Assembly (NCBI GenBank): GCA_040381475.1
Contig: JBEIHH010000110.1
Location: forward strand, 1-8,483
Length of the DNA stretch: 8,483 nucleotides
Direction of reading: 5' to 3'
Source of the DNA: JAIBBG01 sp040381475
GTDB lineage: Bacteria > Bacteroidota > Bacteroidia > Flavobacteriales_D > Sanyastnellaceae
Notes under the pieces: generated by a model
Told to the model about the DNA's origin: nothing
Seen by the model: the letters and a program-made list of their open reading frames with translations, nothing else
The model's database searches: none
Position numbers and translations under genes: made by a program
Shown: positions 6,805-8,483 of the stretch, in pieces
How positions within the stretch are numbered: the stretch's first letter is position 1
How the letters are laid out: every line of letters begins with the position of its first letter

Positions 6805-8193
6805 ATGAATTTTGATGTCATTGTACTCGGAAGCGGTCCGGGTGGTTATGTAGCTGCGATCAGAGCCTCACAACTTGGTCTCAAGACTGCAATTGTTGAA
6901 CGCGAAGCCCTGGGAGGAATTTGTCTCAATTGGGGCTGTATTCCCACCAAAGCATTACTCAAAAGCGCTTCCGTTTTTGAATATATCAACCATGCCAAAG
7001 ATTATGGTATTGAAGTGTCTGCTCCCAAAGCAGACTTCTCTGCTGTTGTGAAACGTAGCCGCGGAGTGGCGGAAGGAATGAGCAAAGGGGTTCAATTCCT
7101 GATGAAAAAAAATAAGATCGAGGTGATCATGGGTACAGGCAAACTCAAACTCGGTAAAAAAGTTGTCGTGACCAATGCCGAAGGTAAATCGTCCGAGATA
7201 TCAGCCTCCCATATCATAGTTTCTACAGGTGGAAGATCACGCGAACTGCCGGCTCTAAAACAAGACGGAAAGAAAATTATTGGCTATCGTGAAGCAATGA
7301 CATTGCCTTCCCAGCCCAAAAGCATGATCATAGTCGGTAGCGGTGCTATCGGTTCCGAATTCGCATATTTCTATGCAGCGATGGGCACTAAAGTTACTAT
7401 TGTCGAATTCATGCCGAACATCGTTCCGGTTGAAGATGAAGACGTTTCAAAAGCGCTGGCAAAGTCATTCAAAGGAATGGGTATCGATATCCTGACAAAT
7501 GCGGAAGTGACAAAAGTCGATACCTCTGGCAGCGGCTGCAAGGTTTCGGTAAAAGAGGTATCAGGCGAAAAAATACTCGAAGCAGAAATCGTTCTGTCTG
7601 CGGTAGGTGTGGTAGCCAACATCGAAGGAATAGGACTTGAGGATGTGGGAATCATCACCGATAAAGGCAAAATCGTAGTAGATAAATTTTACAAGACAAA
7701 CATTCCGGGCTACTATGCAATCGGAGATTGCACCCCGGGACAGGCCCTTGCTCACGTGGCAAGTGCAGAAGGAATTATTTGCGTTGAGCAAATTGCCGGA
7801 CATCATCCGCAACCACTGGACTACGGAAACATTCCTGGATGCACTTACAGCTCTCCCGAGATTGCATCAGTGGGTATGACCGAAAAAGCAGCACGCGAAA
7901 AAGGAATAGAAATCAAAGTTGGCAAATTCCCATTCAGTGCCTCCGGTAAAGCGAGCGCAAGCGGACACAAAGAAGGATTCGTCAAATTAATCTTTGATGC
8001 ACGTTATGGAGAGTTGCTCGGTGCACATATGATTGGAGCCAACGTTACCGAAATGATTGCTGAATGCGTTGCTCTGAGAAAACTGGAAACAACCGGAGAA
8101 GAACTTATCAAAACTGTACACCCGCACCCAACCATGAGCGAAGCAATCATGGAGGCAGCGGCAGCAGCTTATGGTGAGGTCATTCACCTGTAA
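6805..8193 (+). CDS. lpdA: Dihydrolipoyl dehydrogenase (E3)
   Basis: FAD enzyme that reoxidises dihydrolipoamide with NAD+ in the pyruvate, 2-oxoglutarate or branched-chain dehydrogenase complexes, or the glycine cleavage system. It is 462 residues, a typical length, with no lipoyl domain fused at the N-terminus. The FAD dinucleotide fold begins at once (GSGPGG, 9-14). The redox disulfide is GGICLNWGCIPTK with Cys40 and Cys45. The NAD fold has VGSGAIGSE (177-185), and a second FAD contact is AIGDCT with Asp308. The C-terminal dimer domain carries HPHPTMSE, giving the His441-Glu446 catalytic dyad. All key residues are present. The ATG at 6805 matches the usual family start. No E1 or E2 gene is adjacent, so this is a free-standing copy and the complex it serves cannot be assigned from context. 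Transcription probably ends at the hairpin at 8239-8269. Confidence 0.97.
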   Translation: MNFDVIVLGSGPGGYVAAIRASQLGLKTAIVEREALGGICLNWGCIPTKALLKSASVFEYINHAKDYGIEVSAPKADFSAVVKRSRGVAEGMSKGVQFLMKKNKIEVIMGTGKLKLGKKVVVTNAEGKSSEISASHIIVSTGGRSRELPALKQDGKKIIGYREAMTLPSQPKSMIIVGSGAIGSEFAYFYAAMGTKVTIVEFMPNIVPVEDEDVSKALAKSFKGMGIDILTNAEVTKVDTSGSGCKVSVKEVSGEKILEAEIVLSAVGVVANIEGIGLEDVGIITDKGKIVVDKFYKTNIPGYYAIGDCTPGQALAHVASAEGIICVEQIAGHHPQPLDYGNIPGCTYSSPEIASVGMTEKAAREKGIEIKVGKFPFSASGKASASGHKEGFVKLIFDARYGELLGAHMIGANVTEMIAECVALRKLETTGEELIKTVHPHPTMSEAIMEAAAAAYGEVIHL

Positions 8194-8217
8194 TTTTCTG
8201 AACTCAACAGCCAATGG

Positions 8218-8236
8218 TATCAAATCAAATTTGATA
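8218..8236. repeat. AT-rich inverted repeat beside the terminator
   Basis: 8218-8225 (TATCAAAT) pairs perfectly with 8229-8236 (ATTTGATA) around a 3-base CAA loop. The same bases also contain the 12-base perfect palindrome ATCAAATTTGAT (8224-8235). It sits 2 bases before the main terminator stem. It may help end minus-strand transcription or protect the lpdA message end; neither is shown. Confidence 0.5.
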
Positions 8237-8238
8237 AA

Positions 8239-8269
8239 AAAAAAGACCTGAAAAATTCAGGTCTTTTTT
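8239..8269. terminator. Two-way intrinsic terminator between lpdA and the right-edge gene
   Basis: A perfect 14-bp stem (8239-8252 with 8256-8269) and a 3-base loop. The core is GACCTGAA/TTCAGGTC, flanked by an A run on the left and a T run on the right, so each strand reads as a hairpin followed by U residues. It lies 46 bases after the lpdA stop and 19 bases beyond the end of the minus-strand gene at 8289, and can serve both. Confidence 0.9.
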
Positions 8270-8288
8270 AATATTCTTATGATCAGAA

Positions 8289-8483
8289 TTAAGCGGCTGT
8301 CGCTTCTTTTTTCTTACGACCGCTTTTAGGCTGCTCCGGATCTACCCATTTATCATTATTGTGCTCACCCATAACAATTACTTCATTTTCAGAGAAAACA
8401 CAATACCACTTATCTATCAAAATCATACCTTCTCTTGTGGGACTATACATCATCACTCTTGAAGACATCCCTTTATTATTCAC
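8289..8483 (-). CDS. Small unrecognised protein with basic C-terminal tail, possibly 5'-truncated
   Basis: I do not recognise this protein. The frame is open to the window edge, where the last codon read is GTG (8481-8483). This could be a start, or the gene may continue to the right. An ATG at 8466-8468 would give 59 residues (MSSRVMMYSPTREGM...). The visible 64 residues have a compact, mixed-charge middle with hydrophobic and aromatic residues (ILIDKWYCVFSENEVIVMGEH) that looks like beta strands, then KWVDPEQPKSGRKKKEATAA. The tail, with its RKKK cluster, is probably disordered and might contact nucleic acid. There is no signal peptide or membrane segment. It is likely a real gene because it stops shortly before a strong terminator that also suits its strand. 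No function is proposed. Confidence 0.6.
   Translation of the reverse strand: MNNKGMSSRVMMYSPTREGMILIDKWYCVFSENEVIVMGEHNNDKWVDPEQPKSGRKKKEATAA

Noticed and set aside
6800..6808. Three-codon frame ATG AAA TGA overlapping the lpdA start
   Set aside because: Such a start-stop frame is expected by chance in AT-rich leaders; nothing else suggests a regulatory leader peptide.

Overview
The window reads as a chromosomal segment from a member of the Bacteroidota. Grounds: two secreted proteins pair a conserved Bacteroidota-style N-terminal beta domain with a C-terminal OmpA domain; the HolA, HemE, Adk, Obg and Lpd sequences look like the forms of that phylum; Shine-Dalgarno sequences are absent or poor before most genes; and two TAnnTTTG boxes, the phylum's -7 promoter element, lie in the one large divergent intergenic region. 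Genus cannot be told from this sequence. I see no insertion sequence, phage gene, CRISPR array, tRNA or rRNA, and no marked change in base composition.

Layout. (1) 1-590 (+): C-terminal part of holA, the DNA polymerase III delta subunit. (2) 614-1429 (-): a stand-alone MOSC protein of the mARC/YcbX type, convergent with holA. (3) 1516-3781 (+): hemE, then after 4 bases an OmpA-domain envelope protein, closed by a good intrinsic terminator at 3797-3837. (4) 3921-5054 (+): a second, paralogous OmpA-domain protein, whose end overlaps the end of the opposing obgE by 11 bases. (5) 5044-6665 (-): adk then obgE, probably one transcript. (6) 6666-6804: divergent regulatory region with a promoter-like box for each direction and a 16-base near-palindrome. 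(7) 6805-8193 (+): dihydrolipoyl dehydrogenase. (8) 8218-8269: two adjacent hairpins, the second a strong two-way terminator. (9) 8289-8483 (-): a small unrecognised protein whose 5' end may lie outside the window.

Most of the content is housekeeping: replication (holA), haem synthesis (hemE), nucleotide balance (adk), ribosome assembly/stress GTPase (obgE) and 2-oxoacid dehydrogenase E3 (lpdA). The accessory part is the pair of tandem OmpA-domain proteins. They share a layout of signal peptide, beta domain, CxC linker and OmpA domain, but one has a canonical peptidoglycan-binding site and the other an altered one. I found no convincing new biological system. The points most worth following are the diverged OmpA pair, the palindrome in the adk-lpdA region and the unidentified small gene at the right edge.
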